In this document: positions 9,276 to 21,300 of the stretch, one piece after another
Numbering within the stretch: the stretch's first letter is position 1
Layout: each line of letters opens with the position of its first letter
Origin: Polymyxa betae
Lineage: Eukaryota; Endomyxa; Phytomyxea; Plasmodiophorida; Plasmodiophoridae
Direction of reading: 5' to 3'
Assembly: GCA_003693705.1 (NCBI GenBank)
Contig: RBZT01000261.1
Location: 1 to 64,000 of the forward strand
Length of the DNA stretch: 64,000 nucleotides
Program-made: the position numbers and the translations under genes
Notes under the pieces: generated by a model
Seen by the model: only the letters and a program-made list of their open reading frames with translations
Databases searched by the model: none
What the model was told of the DNA's origin: nothing

Positions 9276-10883
9276 TTACTTTGGCTTTTTTTGGTTCTTT
9301 AGCAGCGATTTCGAGCGGACGAATGGCCTCGGCGCCATCGCTTGTTTTGTCTGCTGGATGCCCAGATTGCATTCGAACAGGTTCACGAACGTGTTTGATA
9401 TTTCAAATGATAGCTGCTGCGACCGAAACAGGCAGTTGTCTTGGAATTTGAGAGTGTTCAGATACGCCTCAATCCACAACGTATGACAGCATGGGTTCCT
9501 CTGTTTCACTGTTAAATCTCTGATTGTTGCAAACGCTCGATCAAACCATGATCCGTAAATCATCGCTTCGTAAGCTTGCCTGAAGCTGTTTATATGCTTC
9601 CTCTAAGTTAGCTTTGATATCGAATTTGTCCTACCATTTGTTTCAGTTTTAATAGCCTACACGTTTGATTTTAACCTCTTTTGTTGGTCGTTTCGGAGTC
9701 TCAAGAAGATCGACCAGCTGTTGCTTCTGCTTGTTTTTTAACGATCGTTTTTTTCGGTATATCAATGAATTTCTTTTGTTGTTGCGAAGGCTTTCTTCTT
9801 CAGCTTGTGCCTGATCCAAATTTTCGATTACAATACCTGAGCAAAGCTTTACGAATTAATTGACATGCCCTTTCTTATACCTATAAACAGGTTTGCAAAG
9901 ACAAAGTTCCCTATGAATACAAAGGTAATTAGAAACAATCTGGGCCAATCTTGCCCAGGATAGGCCTGGTCGAGATCTTGTTGGAAATTTGTCCAGTTAT
10001 TACAAGTAACCATATCCCAGAGAGTGTATCTAAATGAGGTCAGTCTCCAACGGCTAAATGATATTCAGGTATACAGAGCTGTTGGTAGATCAACCCAGTC
10101 ATTCGGGACGTTGTCTGGAATATCCTGTCCGAAAAGATACAGTCCTGCTACAGCGAATATGTACATGATTAACAACAATAGGACCAGCAGGCTGCCGATA
10201 GAATATATCGTTTTAAGCAACGCAACCACAATAATTTGCAATGATCGAACGAAAGATACGCTTCGTAACGCCCGTATTGCTCTTAAAGCTAGACGATATC
10301 AATTTCTCTAGTTTGCTAAATAGCTGGAATTCACCGCGAAAAACACGAAGGTAGGCCACATTTCCCAGTATTGCTATATCAAACGTGTCGCGAATGAAAT
10401 CGAATATCGAAACCACCAGAACGAAGAAGTCGAATCGGTTGTAGCTGTTAGAAAGATACCCTTTTCCTAGGGCAATGGCTTTAAGAACGAATTCCGCCAA
10501 ATAAAGGACCAAGAACACGATATCGGCTATCTGATACGACTTATTTGAAATCGAGAGATCGGGGACTGTCTTCAATGCGATGGAAACCGAATTCATCAAT
10601 ATCGCTAGCATGATTACTCTCTCAAAGTACACATTCTGTTTGGCATTAAGCATCGATACGAAAATGCCTTTCGGGATCTGCTTACATTCACGATGAAAGC
10701 GACGAACTGCTGAACCGATACATCATCCGTGTTGTTTTTGGTGTTGTCTGCAGTTTTTTTCAGGATACGCGATTACAAAACCAATGACAATGCACCACCT
10801 GATAGAGTATTTAGCTGTGCTTGCAATATTGATTTCGCGAATCGAATATCATCATCAATCGCGGAGAGACGATTTGCTTCCAT
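9276..10883 (-). CDS. CATSPER3: CatSper3-like voltage-gated cation channel subunit
   Basis: One of the four pore subunits of the flagellar calcium channel CatSper, by similarity. Start MEANRLSAIDDDIRFAK; one intron later comes DDVSVQQFVAFIVN, then S1 (FERVIMLAILMNSVSIALK), S2 (IADIVFLVLYLAEFVLKA) and S3. The S4 sensor has five arginines at every third position (LRVFRALRAIRALRSVSF), followed by S5, a pore loop LYTLWDMVTCNNWTNF and S6 (ITFVFIGNFVFANLFIGI). The tail is Lys/Gln-rich and ends in a segment, LWIEAYLNTLKFQDNCLF, that matches the C-terminal domain of animal CatSper3, supporting that specific subunit. The filter position usually Asp is Asn here. At least seven introns. The C-terminal exon join near 9650-9600 is inferred; without it the protein would stop at 9649. 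Confidence 0.85.
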
Positions 10884-11076
10884 TATATCAATCGGGTACC
10901 ATTGGACCGCTCCTCTATTGGTGTCATATTTAAGATACAGATGGCATAGTTAAAGTTTATTTAGCCAATAGGCCCAGCCCTTCACACCAATATTAGCTTG
11001 ATAACTCAATAGGCGGGACAACCATGCCGACATTGCTACAACTTTCACAATTGCAAGGTTGTAGGAAAGCCATAGT

Positions 11077-12507
11077 TCAAGAAAATCTTCGCGGCCGTTT
11101 TGTGCCAGCAACGTTGTCATTATCAAATGATTCTGGAGCAGGAGAACTTGCAGGCTCTCCAGCTGCTGTAGCTGACCGCTTACGTCTTCTGGACTCTTCT
11201 TGAAATCCCTCATCCGGGTTAACATCACTGGCTTTGTCATCGTTTTCGGCGTCTATCAGCCCGCTTAACACACGCCATTTTTTGGCAAGCGATTTGGTCG
11301 AGCGATCGGGGTTATCACCCCAATATTCGGCTAAAATTCGACCCCAATCCTGTCCAAATCTAGCCACACCTTCCTGAGTAGAATGTCAGGTACAACATTA
11401 AAGAAGGAGGCCTATCACATACTCGAAGGTTTTGCTCTTCCTTCTCAGTATAGAACCTCTGCGTTGCACAGATGTGCGATCTATCGCCGTTCTCTGTGGA
11501 CTCAGGAGCCGAAGAACGTCTCGTTCTGCCGCCACGCTTCCCTCGTAATTTGGGCGCTGGCAGGCTTGACCGCCTCGTCTGATTTTCCTCCATATTCTCC
11601 TCGCCACCCTGTTCGGGTTTCGTCTCTTCTGGAGCCATCTCTGCTGTCAGACGATGCCATCTCTCACTCAGTGCCTAAATGACAACTGAAAATCTGCTTC
11701 AAATAAACCACCAATGCTCATACTCTCGTGTTCCTTCCCCGGAAATCATACGTTTCTAGAATGGCGTGCCAATCCTTGCCAAATTGAGCGACGCCGGCTC
11801 GAAGATTATCGAGATCGGCTGTCGTCCAGCGCATCGCAACCCGGCGCTTCCCTTTGGGGGAACGGACAGCGACGTCCTCCTCATCAGCCCGAACTGAATC
11901 AATACTTTGCATTTCCTCATCAGAGACGTCCTGATCGGATGGAGATTGTATCGCAGCCGGAACGAACGTTGGATCGTGGCGTCGGAAAACGACATAGAGA
12001 TATTTATGGTCGAGGCAAAATCGTGAATAAGTCCCGACGTCATACTCGGCGATATCGCAGGTCAGCTCCTTATCGGTGCTCCGGATGACGTACCAGCCCG
12101 TCAGAAGAGCCTGGTCACGGTTGAAGTGATCGCACATGACCTGACGATATCAGGAAGGGCTGAGAGTTAGCAGCGAACGCGCTTACCTCGGGAGAAGGCG
12201 AACGACTGCAGCTGAACGCCAAGGCGTTGGTCAGCGTCGATAGGAAAAGCCGGAAGCCGACCGGAGTCAGGTCGTGGTCGAAGACCTCGCAGGTGACGCC
12301 GGTTGGCAAGCGATAGGCCGCCGGCAGCGTCGAACTGGGCTGGAAGTACATCATTGAGGACGTCATCGCAGCTGGTCGTGGCTCTGAAAATCTGACTGCC
12401 ACGACGGAGTTCTTTCCGCACAATCTTCTCAGGCGACGTTCTTGTTCGAATGAGTCGACCTGGGCTCCTCCGTAACCGACACGAATTCGTTGATTCACCA
12501 CTGGCAA
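11077..12507 (-). CDS. protein with two SANT/Myb repeats
   Basis: Three or more exons. The N-terminal part (VTCEVFDHDLTPVGFRLFL, VMCDHFNRDQALLTGW) has no family I know. It is followed by acidic SPSDQDVSDEEMQSID, then a first Myb/SANT repeat (RWTTADLDNLRAGVAQFG, KDWHAILETYDF, RALSERWHRL), a basic Ser-rich linker rich in KRGGRTRRSS, and a second repeat (FYTEKEEQNLREGVARFG, QDWGRILAEYWG, KSLAKKWRVL). The repeats resemble each other, suggesting internal duplication. The tail is basic (RRRKRSATAAGE, TKRPRRFS), consistent with a nuclear DNA- or chromatin-binding protein. The true start is unclear because no ATG begins the first exon frame; 12507 is the upstream limit of that frame. Confidence 0.6.
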
Positions 12508-12857
12508 CCATCAAGCGGCACATTGAGCAACTCCTGCCACGCTTAGAAAAATCGTAAAAAAAGCGCGGCTCTGTTATTGATAAGATGGGAATTGCATCAG
12601 AAATCATTGAATGAAACTATGAAACGTCCCCGCGTCTTAGAAATGTATTGTTGGAGTATCATATTGATTCCACGACTACATGCATCGTTATAAGATGGGG
12701 CGATGGTGCTGCCTACGGGGTCTCTATACCGAGATGGGTGGGAGCAGCCCTCTCAATTTTGCTGCTTGTTACTAGAGGAAGGAACTTGTCGGCGCCATCT
12801 TCAGTCATAATCATATCGGACCTCGACGCTGCCGGCGCTGGGCTCCAGGACCCGATT
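12508..12857. other. intergenic / unresolved 5' region
   Basis: This 350-base stretch lies between the Myb gene and the divergent PAP2 gene. It may contain the true first exon of the Myb gene (a minus-strand frame opens at 12607, MISDAIPILSITEPRFF), plus both promoters. No other gene is evident. Confidence 0.4.
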
Positions 12858-14107
12858 ATGAACCGGGCCTCGGGGCTCAAAACCGACGATACCGATTCGC
12901 TGCTGAATGACGACGAGGTCGCATGCTGATCACCCGCGTCGCAAATCACTGAACTGTTTAGAAATCGCTCTTCCAGTCGGTCCTGATTGACAACGCGGTC
13001 GATCCCAGAGGACGTTGGAGTAAGAAACTGCCCTGGACTCGTCGGGTTCTGTTCTGGGATTGGGTCCTAGCTTTAGGGCTCCTATTCGCGGCTTATGGCG
13101 TCACTTTATTCGAACCATTCCATCAAGACATAATCGATCATGACCCATTCCTTTCAGTAAGTAGAATTGAAAACATGCTCTGTTTACGCTTTCTTGCGTT
13201 TGAAATGGCCTTTGCCTTTCTGATATCTCGAGTTTGGTCCACACAGGCAGTTTTGCTATTTTCTGATTGTATGCGTTTGCTGACATGTTGAAAGCATCCT
13301 GTCAAGGAACAAACTGTTCCGACTTGGCTTTGTGTATTATTGGGAGCTGGGCTGCCGGTAATCATCTTCGTCGTCTTCAGTCGATTTATCGTTGGCGAGT
13401 CGCTGGATGCGCTACGATCTATGGTACTGATCAACCTCCAACGCAACCAAAGTCTATTTTAATGTTTTTCAAACAGCTGGGTTTGATACAAAGCATTTCG
13501 ATTACCGAGACAACTACGGCCTTGCTGAAGAATTTTGTTGGGCGCCCTCGCCCGAATTTCTTTCAGCTTTGTAAATTCAGCAATGGGTTGTGTCAGGATC
13601 GGGTTGGCATTAATCTTTTCCTGTTCATATCACGAACTCATCTGTTTATTCAGACGACTGAATGGGAAGCATATCGCAGTTTCCCGTCCGGTCATTCGTC
13701 GTTTGCATTTTCAGGTATGTCTGTTTACTTGTGATGATTTCAAATCACCAACTCGATTTAATAGGCCTACTTTTCCTATCTTTATGGCTACTAGGGAAAT
13801 CGAGAATATCGTGCTCTTCGGGTCCTTCATTTGCGAAAACTTTGAGCTCTATGACACCTATCGTGTTGGTGTGGGATTCCTGTATGCTGCTTTTCGACTC
13901 TTACATTTGAACTGTTTTCTCAGACTGGCCATGTTTATCGCTACCAGTCGTATCCGAGATTGTTGGCATCACCATAGTGATGTTCTTGCCGGGGTTCTGA
14001 TTGGCTCAGCGACCTCGTTATACGCGTATCGTACACATTTCCCTTCTATATGGCACCGAACAAGTCCAGATAGACCGTTTCCATTACCGCCTGAATCAGA
14101 TTTTTAA
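12858..14107 (+). CDS. PAP2-type lipid phosphate phosphatase (DPP1/LPP-like)
   Basis: Membrane phosphatase dephosphorylating phosphatidic acid or related lipid phosphates. Start MNRASGLKTDDTDSLLNDDE; a 56-nt intron joins to KSLFQSVLIDNAVDPRG. Helices follow (VLFWDWVLALGLLFAAYGV, LCVLLGAGLPVIIFVVF). All three phosphatase signatures are visible: C1 KNFVGRPRPNFFQLC, C2 SFPSGHSSFAFSG and C3 ATSRIRDCWHHHSDVLAG (SR-x5-H-x3-D). Introns split nearly every helix. The C-terminus is short and Pro-rich (PDRPFPLPPESDF). The three catalytic blocks are intact, so the enzyme should be active. Confidence 0.9.
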
Positions 14108-14186
14108 CCGCTGTTTTCTCTCTGCAACTGGACGACTGGTTGTTCATTATGTGATTTCAATCCCATTAACTTAACAGATGTATATA

Positions 14187-15142
14187 TTAATGATCTTTAT
14201 CTGTATCAACGCGATTTCGGTCACATTTAGAATTTATCTTTTTTCTGACTTGTCGGATCAAAGCTTCCACAGTTTCATCAGGCTCTAAATGCATTGATTT
14301 CATAGCGTCATACATCTCTACGCACCGATGATGGTTTCGCCGTTTAGCGTGCATGTGGATCATCATGGAGTACGTGACAGCATCTGGTTTTACATTCCAG
14401 CGATCGATATCTTTGAAGATGGAATCAGCAAGGTCGATGCCTTGGCACCTTTCGGCAGCAGATATAATAGCTGTGTAAGTTATGGCATCCAGTTGGACGC
14501 GTAATGTTCTTGATTTACATAATAAGCTAAAAACAACGTTAAATTGTCCTTCAGAGTTACAGTTTTGGAACAGAAACAGAAATGTTTTTCTATCAGGTGC
14601 GATATTTTTAGTTTGCATCTCCTTGAGAATGTCAAAGGCCGATTGCATCGAGGAGATACTCAGTAAGGCATTATAATGGAAGGCCTAAACCTGTCAACAT
14701 AAAAAGAACAATGAAATAGATGACTATACTACCTTGGCAGAATATCTTTGCTGGTACGATACGAATATTTTTTTGGCGACGCCAAGTGATTTCATTTTGA
14801 CAGCTTCCACTAGAGAATCGCCTAAGGCTTTCCCAGTGACTCGCAAACGATCCTGGAGGATTCGTTTTCGAGTCTTGGAATCCGTTGTGGTCTCAGCCAT
14901 GCTGCGGGATCGGTCGGCATCGTTGCATAACGCTTGAACCGTTCGTAACAGCCGCTGCTCAGCTGAAGAAACCGTCTTAACAGGCTCCTGCACGCGGCAA
15001 TTAATAAAAAAGGGAAAGCTGGAAATGAGAACCTTACAAGTTTCGCAAGAAGACGGTCGAAGCATGAAGCAGTTTGAGAAGGTTGCAAACGATTACTCGC
15101 CACGTTGGAATGGCGCCGGATGGCTGAGAACAGCGTTATCAT
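14187..15142 (-). CDS. pentatricopeptide-repeat protein, probably mitochondrial
   Basis: RNA-binding helical-repeat protein. Exon 1 encodes an N-terminus like a mitochondrial presequence (MITLFSAIRRHSNVASNRL). Two introns (about 15037-14988 and 14733-14686) lead to PPR units: AFHYNALLSISSMQSAFD with ILKEMQTKNIAPDRKTF, ITYTAIISAAERCQGIDLA with IFKDIDRWNVKPDAVTY, and SMMIHMHAKRRNHHRCVE with MYDAMKSMHLEPDETV. About four units in roughly 280 residues is short for the family. Likely role is processing or translation of an organellar RNA; the target cannot be told. Confidence 0.8.
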
Positions 15143-15303
15143 AATGACATGGTTCCCGCATGGGGCTCATGCCCGAGTAAATCGCAGTATGCGCGCATAA
15201 ACCGTATCAAACGACAGATAATCATATTGTATGATCAATGACAAGGTTTCACTACTGTTAGATGAATTGGCTCTTATATTAAATTCATATTATCATCTAT
15301 TAT

Positions 15304-18300
15304 CTAACTTGACGTTGCCCTTAAGGCCTTTACTAAAGGCAAGTTTTCGAAGACACCAAAGTTCTGAGCTATCCCCAGCAAACTAAACGACAGCCAGTCG
15401 TTGCATGTCTGTTGGTCGAAATACGCCCCGTATCTGTACAATAATGGGTTAAATGAACTTGCTTGACGATTCAAAACAGCATACGCTAATAACATCAAAG
15501 AGACACCGACAACTAGAACGGCAATCACAGAGTAGGCAGCTATCAGGACTGGACTGCATGATACGTACTGGACTCCCATCTGTCTCTCAGCAGGTATAGC
15601 ATTTCTTATGTGATCAATGCGGTCGACCAGTCTCCGCCAGGAACTTTTCTCCTTCTCATTCATCGATTCATATCTCATTTGTTTCAACCGGGACAGCTTA
15701 GCTTCAGGATTTTGGATTTGATAAGGCTTGGTCTTTCCTTGACCCTTAACCCAAATAGCAGACGAGTTTTGCCTCGAAAGCGTTGTTTTCGTTGCTTCGA
15801 CTTGGACAGTATTTTCGGTAGCTGGTATTTCTTTGATCGAGCTCATACGTGACAACGTTCCGTGCGTTGGCACAACCTGTAAAGCAGGATATGGAGTCGA
15901 AAGGTTCCCGGACGAAGGTTGCTTTGACTGTAGATTACTCAACGAACCTTGCCGGGATAAACTGAAAGTATTTTTGATTCTTTCGGTGACGTCAGCTACC
16001 AGGCCGCTCGAAGTTCCTTGCTGAGGCGCTTTGGAAGCTGTTGGGGAACTTGTCAACTTAGGGGAATTCTTTAAAGCAGGGTGGGCTGCAGCTTGTTTCC
16101 CAGCTTCTGTTGAATCTTGTTTAGGTTGAGCAGGGAATGAAACGACCTCAGCCTTCTGGAAACGATTTGACTCTGTAGTTTCAATCGCCATGTATAATCG
16201 GTTCTTAGCAAACGACCTGTTCTTTGTTGAAGAGGCTGATGGTGCTAACTGCTTGATTGCATCCGATCCAGCCGAATTACTGGGCGGTTCAGCACCTGAT
16301 GCAGAGCCTGCTGGATTCTGATCACTGCTGCCATCCGGTGGACGTGCAGTAACATCGAATTGTGGAAAATCAGCAATCACAATTGGAAGAGATTGCGATT
16401 GGCTTGCTCTGTGTGCAGTTAACGACCAGGCAGTGGCAATCTCATTAGATGGATGAATCTTTAAGCGCGAATTGGTTGTACTTGTAAGTTGTTCATTAAG
16501 CGGTTTCTTCTTTACTAGAGGTAAAGAGAAAGTCTAGCAGCAAGATATCAGAACTTCAAACAGACCTTGACATTCTTCTTCTTACCAATCCTTTTCGAAA
16601 CCGGTTAAACGTGATCTCGGGTGCAAGAAGGTCAATGCCTTGCTCTGTAAAACAATTAGAATAAGATCGAGATGCCGAAACGCATAAGTGGATTCTTACC
16701 GAAAGCCCATCTACGCTCGATAATAGACATTTTCTTGAAATGAATAAAGAAAAAATAAGTCATCATCGTGGATGCGGGTAACTAGTCCGATGTTAGGGGG
16801 GAACAATCACAGTAAAGGATGTTGGAATACCTGAATGGCAGCGGTGCAGATTCCAACTCCGACCTTCTGTTGCCAAGTCGTCTCTTTGAACCTGGTGAAC
16901 AATGCTGATAGCATCATATTGCATAAAATCGACCAGGACAAAACTACGATCCTTTGCGGGCGAGAGAGCGACATGCAATCATGAAATACCAACGAAGACA
17001 CAATGGTATGGTTGAATTTCCAGTACTCAAAAAGTCTTTCGAATATCGACTGCAAAAAGTTAACAGAGCAAAAATAAGGCAAAATGTAACTCCTTACCAT
17101 AGGCTTAATGGGTTTCAGTTCATTGCCAAGAGCGGCATCCATTGCTAGAGAGCATGAAGAATCGGCAGACGACGCCACTCGTCCAGAATGAAGCTCACCA
17201 TCCACCAAATAATCTAGTGGAATGTAGAACTTCGCTGTCGTTTGCAGGCGCTTTGCAACGTTGGCAGAGATGTCCAGATTAGAATCCACAACTCCTTCCG
17301 CCGTCACAACAATGCGCTCTTCGCCTTCAACGTGTTTCAAAGAAAGCTCAAACGGTACGACCTGATTCGGTTTCGCAGAACCATACAGCTTTTTTGTAAC
17401 CACAAGTGAATGCGACATTGCACCGATCTGCAAGGTGATTTTCACAGCTGTACCCTAAAAACACAGAGTTATTTCAGGACCATGCAAACACTTTGAGCTT
17501 ACTAGAAGCCCTTCGAGCTCGTTCAATCGCAGGTAGAGAATACTTGAGCCAATGCCGAATTGGAAATCAGCGTTCTTAACCATAGCGCGTCGGCGGGTCT
17601 CCATCACTTTCACATCCTGATAGCGACCCCAAATAATTCCCATTAACGTCACGCCCAAGATCGAGGATATAACGGCGACCACATTCATATTGATGTTTTG
17701 GCCAGTGAGCACCTCAACAAATGCTTTCTCATCAGGAATTACAGGTTTCGGTACGAAAGGAGTCAGTTGCGCCGTAAAATCGGTAGCGTGATCGCAATGG
17801 CATGACACCAAACCAGTTGCTGCCGAGACTGAACGAGTGCATCCGGATTGTGTCCAAGTTTGGTTCACAGAATCGAACCAGGAACACACAACCTGGAGAC
17901 CACACGATGGTCCCTGGAAGCCTGGATGGCAAACACACGAATACGTCCCGTTCATCGCGAGGCAGCTGCCTTGACCATTGCAAGGTACAAAAACTGTTCC
18001 ATTCTGCCAAAGACCCGGGCATGGACTCAGAGACGCGTTTCCCGAAGAGCTCGTAACTTGACTTGATGGCATTATTGTAGTCGTTGAAGCCTGAGATTTT
18101 CTGTCAGAGGTAACGCAAGCGCCAACTGCCACCGCTAAAGGATCTATCAGGCCAGATAACTTGATTTTATGTCCAGCACTGTTAACCACATTGACAGTTT
18201 GAACCTAAAACGATCGTCGTTAAACTCAATGCCTGGGATAGTCAGTTTGACAACCTTTCCGCAGATGGTCTGATTAGTGTAAGCGTACAAGTTTGTTGCC

Positions 18301-21300
18301 CAAGAAGTTGACTGTAAGCCGACAGGACCACCAACACTTGCCAGAGCTGTCGACGGAATCTCAACCGAGGCGGAGATAATTGGAGCACCTTTAGCAACTT
18401 TGACGGATTCACTTACAAACTGCTTCGTGACCAGAACTTGGGGAGCCTCTCCAGGTTGCATGGTATTCAAGGCTGCTGTCGCAATCGACGAAATGATGTT
18501 GCGGACGTTATCGCCGACCGCCTTTAGGTTGGCAGCTGGAGCCGCAGCTGGAGCCCCTGCCGATGTCGTACTAGTAGTGACGGGTCCCAAAAGCGCCTCC
18601 ATCACAGACGACGTCGACTGAGCCAAAGCAGTTTGGGCTGTGGTTGAAATTGGTGAGGAAGATTTGAGTATTCCGGAGATGAGGTTGATGGCAGTGGATG
18701 CCGTCGAAGTTGATAGCGCTTCAGGAGCGGCGGTGATGGCTTGAAGTGTCTGCGTCTGGCAATTGACTTCCGTGGCAGTCAACTGCCGATCGCTTCCAGT
18801 CGATTTGCCGACAACAGCGACCAGTGCATTGACGAGCGATGCACGAATCTGCGTTGAAGCGGCAGTATCGTTGGTGTGAGCAGAGTTTAACATTGTCGCG
18901 CCCATTGAAATCAGGTCTGTAGCTTTCGATGTATCAGCACCCTGTAATGCGTCGCCCAAGCTGCCGTTGACGAAGTTGGTGAAGAACGTTGCAATCTGGG
19001 CAGCCTTGATGGGCTGAACGGTAACAACAGCGCTGACGCTTGCGCTTATTGCACCATAATAATCCAAAGCTCGAACGAAAACAGTTAGGTTACCGCTTTG
19101 AGCATCACCGGCGGGCAGAACTGTCGCCATTTCATTGGACGACGTGGCAACTCCTCCTCCAAGAAGTATTTCTTGTTGACTGGAAGGATCGAAATAAGAC
19201 CAAAGGTAAGAGAGAGGAGTGTCCTCATCGGCCCATCCTGATGTGGTGAAGGCAAAATTGGTAATAAGAGGATTTCCGGAAGTGGGACTGACAGAGACGA
19301 GGCCCCCAAACGGAGCAGAGTTGACCGGGACGTCAATGGAAGCAGTCTATGAGAAAAAGCAATTAAGAAGCGCATTAAATCATCAGCAAAAGAATATGTT
19401 ACCGCGGTCAACTTCCCATCGGTCGGATCAATGGCTTTCACCTCGAAAGTATAAGTTTTCGATCCTTGAAGAACGTTGGGACGAAATTTTAATATGGGAT
19501 TAACAGAAGAGGTCAACAAAGTAGAAGAGTCCATTGGATAACTCGGATCTGAGACACACGTCCAGGTCACCGCTGGCACCACAGAGGGAGCCATGAAGGA
19601 TTGTGGGGTGGCAATCAGCAAGACGCTACTAGTAGGATCGACTTTCGGGACTCGAAGAGGCGCGATTGTAACGGTCGGGTAGATCTTGTTTTCAGATTTT
19701 GGACGGATCTGAATGGTGGAAGACCCAGAAGCCTTCCTCGGTGATCCATTTTTGCTGGTAATCGAAACACTGAACGTTACTGTAACCGGTTCCGAAACAT
19801 CTGGAGCGTTGAATTTCAAAGAAGGAGAATTCAATCCAGTCTCTGGGGCATATGTAAAACCAAGACATGGATTGCCTGAACATCTCCACAAAAACAACAG
19901 ATTCTGCGAACCTGGATAATCGGGATCGTTTGAGTGAGATGCATCAATTATGACTGTGCCTCCGGAGGTGTACTGCCCAGATCCAGAGATGACGACAAGC
20001 AGATTTGATGCTTTCACTGAGACTACTGTGAGCGCAGACGAGCTATAAGCCTGAGTCAAACTCTTTGTAGAGGCTGTGACGTGGAACGTGTAATTCTTCC
20101 CGGCTTGCAATAAAAAACCTGGCAATGTCAATGTCCGGGAATTGAGGGTGACACCAGTGAAAGCGACGCCAGAAACAGGCGCCCATTGATACGACAAGCT
20201 CGTCTCGCAGGTCGAAGCAGTAGCCACAGCTTCTAAGATAATGGAATCAGCAGCCCGGATTATTTTGATGGCGTCACCGCCAATTTTAACTTTGGGCGTT
20301 GCAGATTCAACTGTGATGTTCCAGGTTACCGTCCTGCTTCGAACTTGGAAAAAGCTGGTAGCAGCTAAAGTTGCAGAGATGAACGAATTTGGGGTCAGCC
20401 TGGAGAAAGTAATTGAAGATGCTTTGGATGTTGTCTTTGAAAGACTATTTGTCCAAGTGTACTGCAATGGACGCAGATCTTTCGTAAAGGATGATGCTCC
20501 AGATAGAACAACTTCGTCACAATAACGGACAGGATTTACAGGACCTGTAATGACAGCAACTGGTGCAGGCAAAGATGTAGGAGCGGATAAGGCAATCGAC
20601 TTATTATAAACCGAAATAAGGTCACCAGGCTTCAGCGTGGAAGTTGGGGAAATGTTCCAAACCGAGATTCGGTTTGAGGTCCCATTGACAGTCCCTGTAG
20701 AGTTGCAAAAGATACTGCTGCCGAGCCCCTTTAAAGTATTCAGGCTAAACATGGAGCAGGTTTTGGCGTCAGTGATGACATTTTTTGTGAAGGTCATAAA
20801 AGTGACATCGACGCTTATAGCTGTCCAAGCAAACAGAGCCAGCTTAGGGACCGGACTGGATCCGCTGCCAAGATATTAGAAAAATCAAAGCCATGGTAAA
20901 CAACACTCACCTGGATGGAAAATTGTGTTTGGTGGCAGTTGTCGTTCTCTTTTTGGCAGTGCTCGTTCGCTTTCTTGCTTTCGCTGTTGTTGTTCTCATT
21001 TTGGTAGTCGTTCGCCTTTTTGCTTTAGCCGTTGTCGTTCTCTTTTTCGCAGTTGTGGGTTTCTTTTTGATTGTTGTCGCCCGATTTTTCGCCGTTGTGG
21101 TCTTCTTTCTTAGTCGTGTAGTTGTTCGTTTGATGTTGGTGGATTGTTTGACGACAGGTTTCTGAACAGCCTGGTAGAGAGCTTCCCAGATTGGACTCTG
21201 ATCGGATAGTCTTGAGGAAAATTGCAGAAAAATAGATGAGCCATTCGATTGAATATAAGGCGTAGGAATCCTTGTGCTGGAATTTACCGTTGATAAACGA

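Noticed and set aside
9649-9863. CatSper-like gene ending at the TAA at 9649, with a separate small gene at 9276-9563
   Set aside because: A 55-nt frame-keeping intron joins the two parts, and the distal part matches the C-terminal domain of animal CatSper3, so one gene is preferred.
12167-12607. 146-codon minus-strand ORF MISDAIPILSITEPRFF in another frame of the Myb gene's first exon
   Set aside because: The alternative frame (VTCEVFDHDLTPVGF, SPSPE spliced to VMCDHFN) continues through a good intron into the Myb exons; this ORF could at most supply a short 5' exon.
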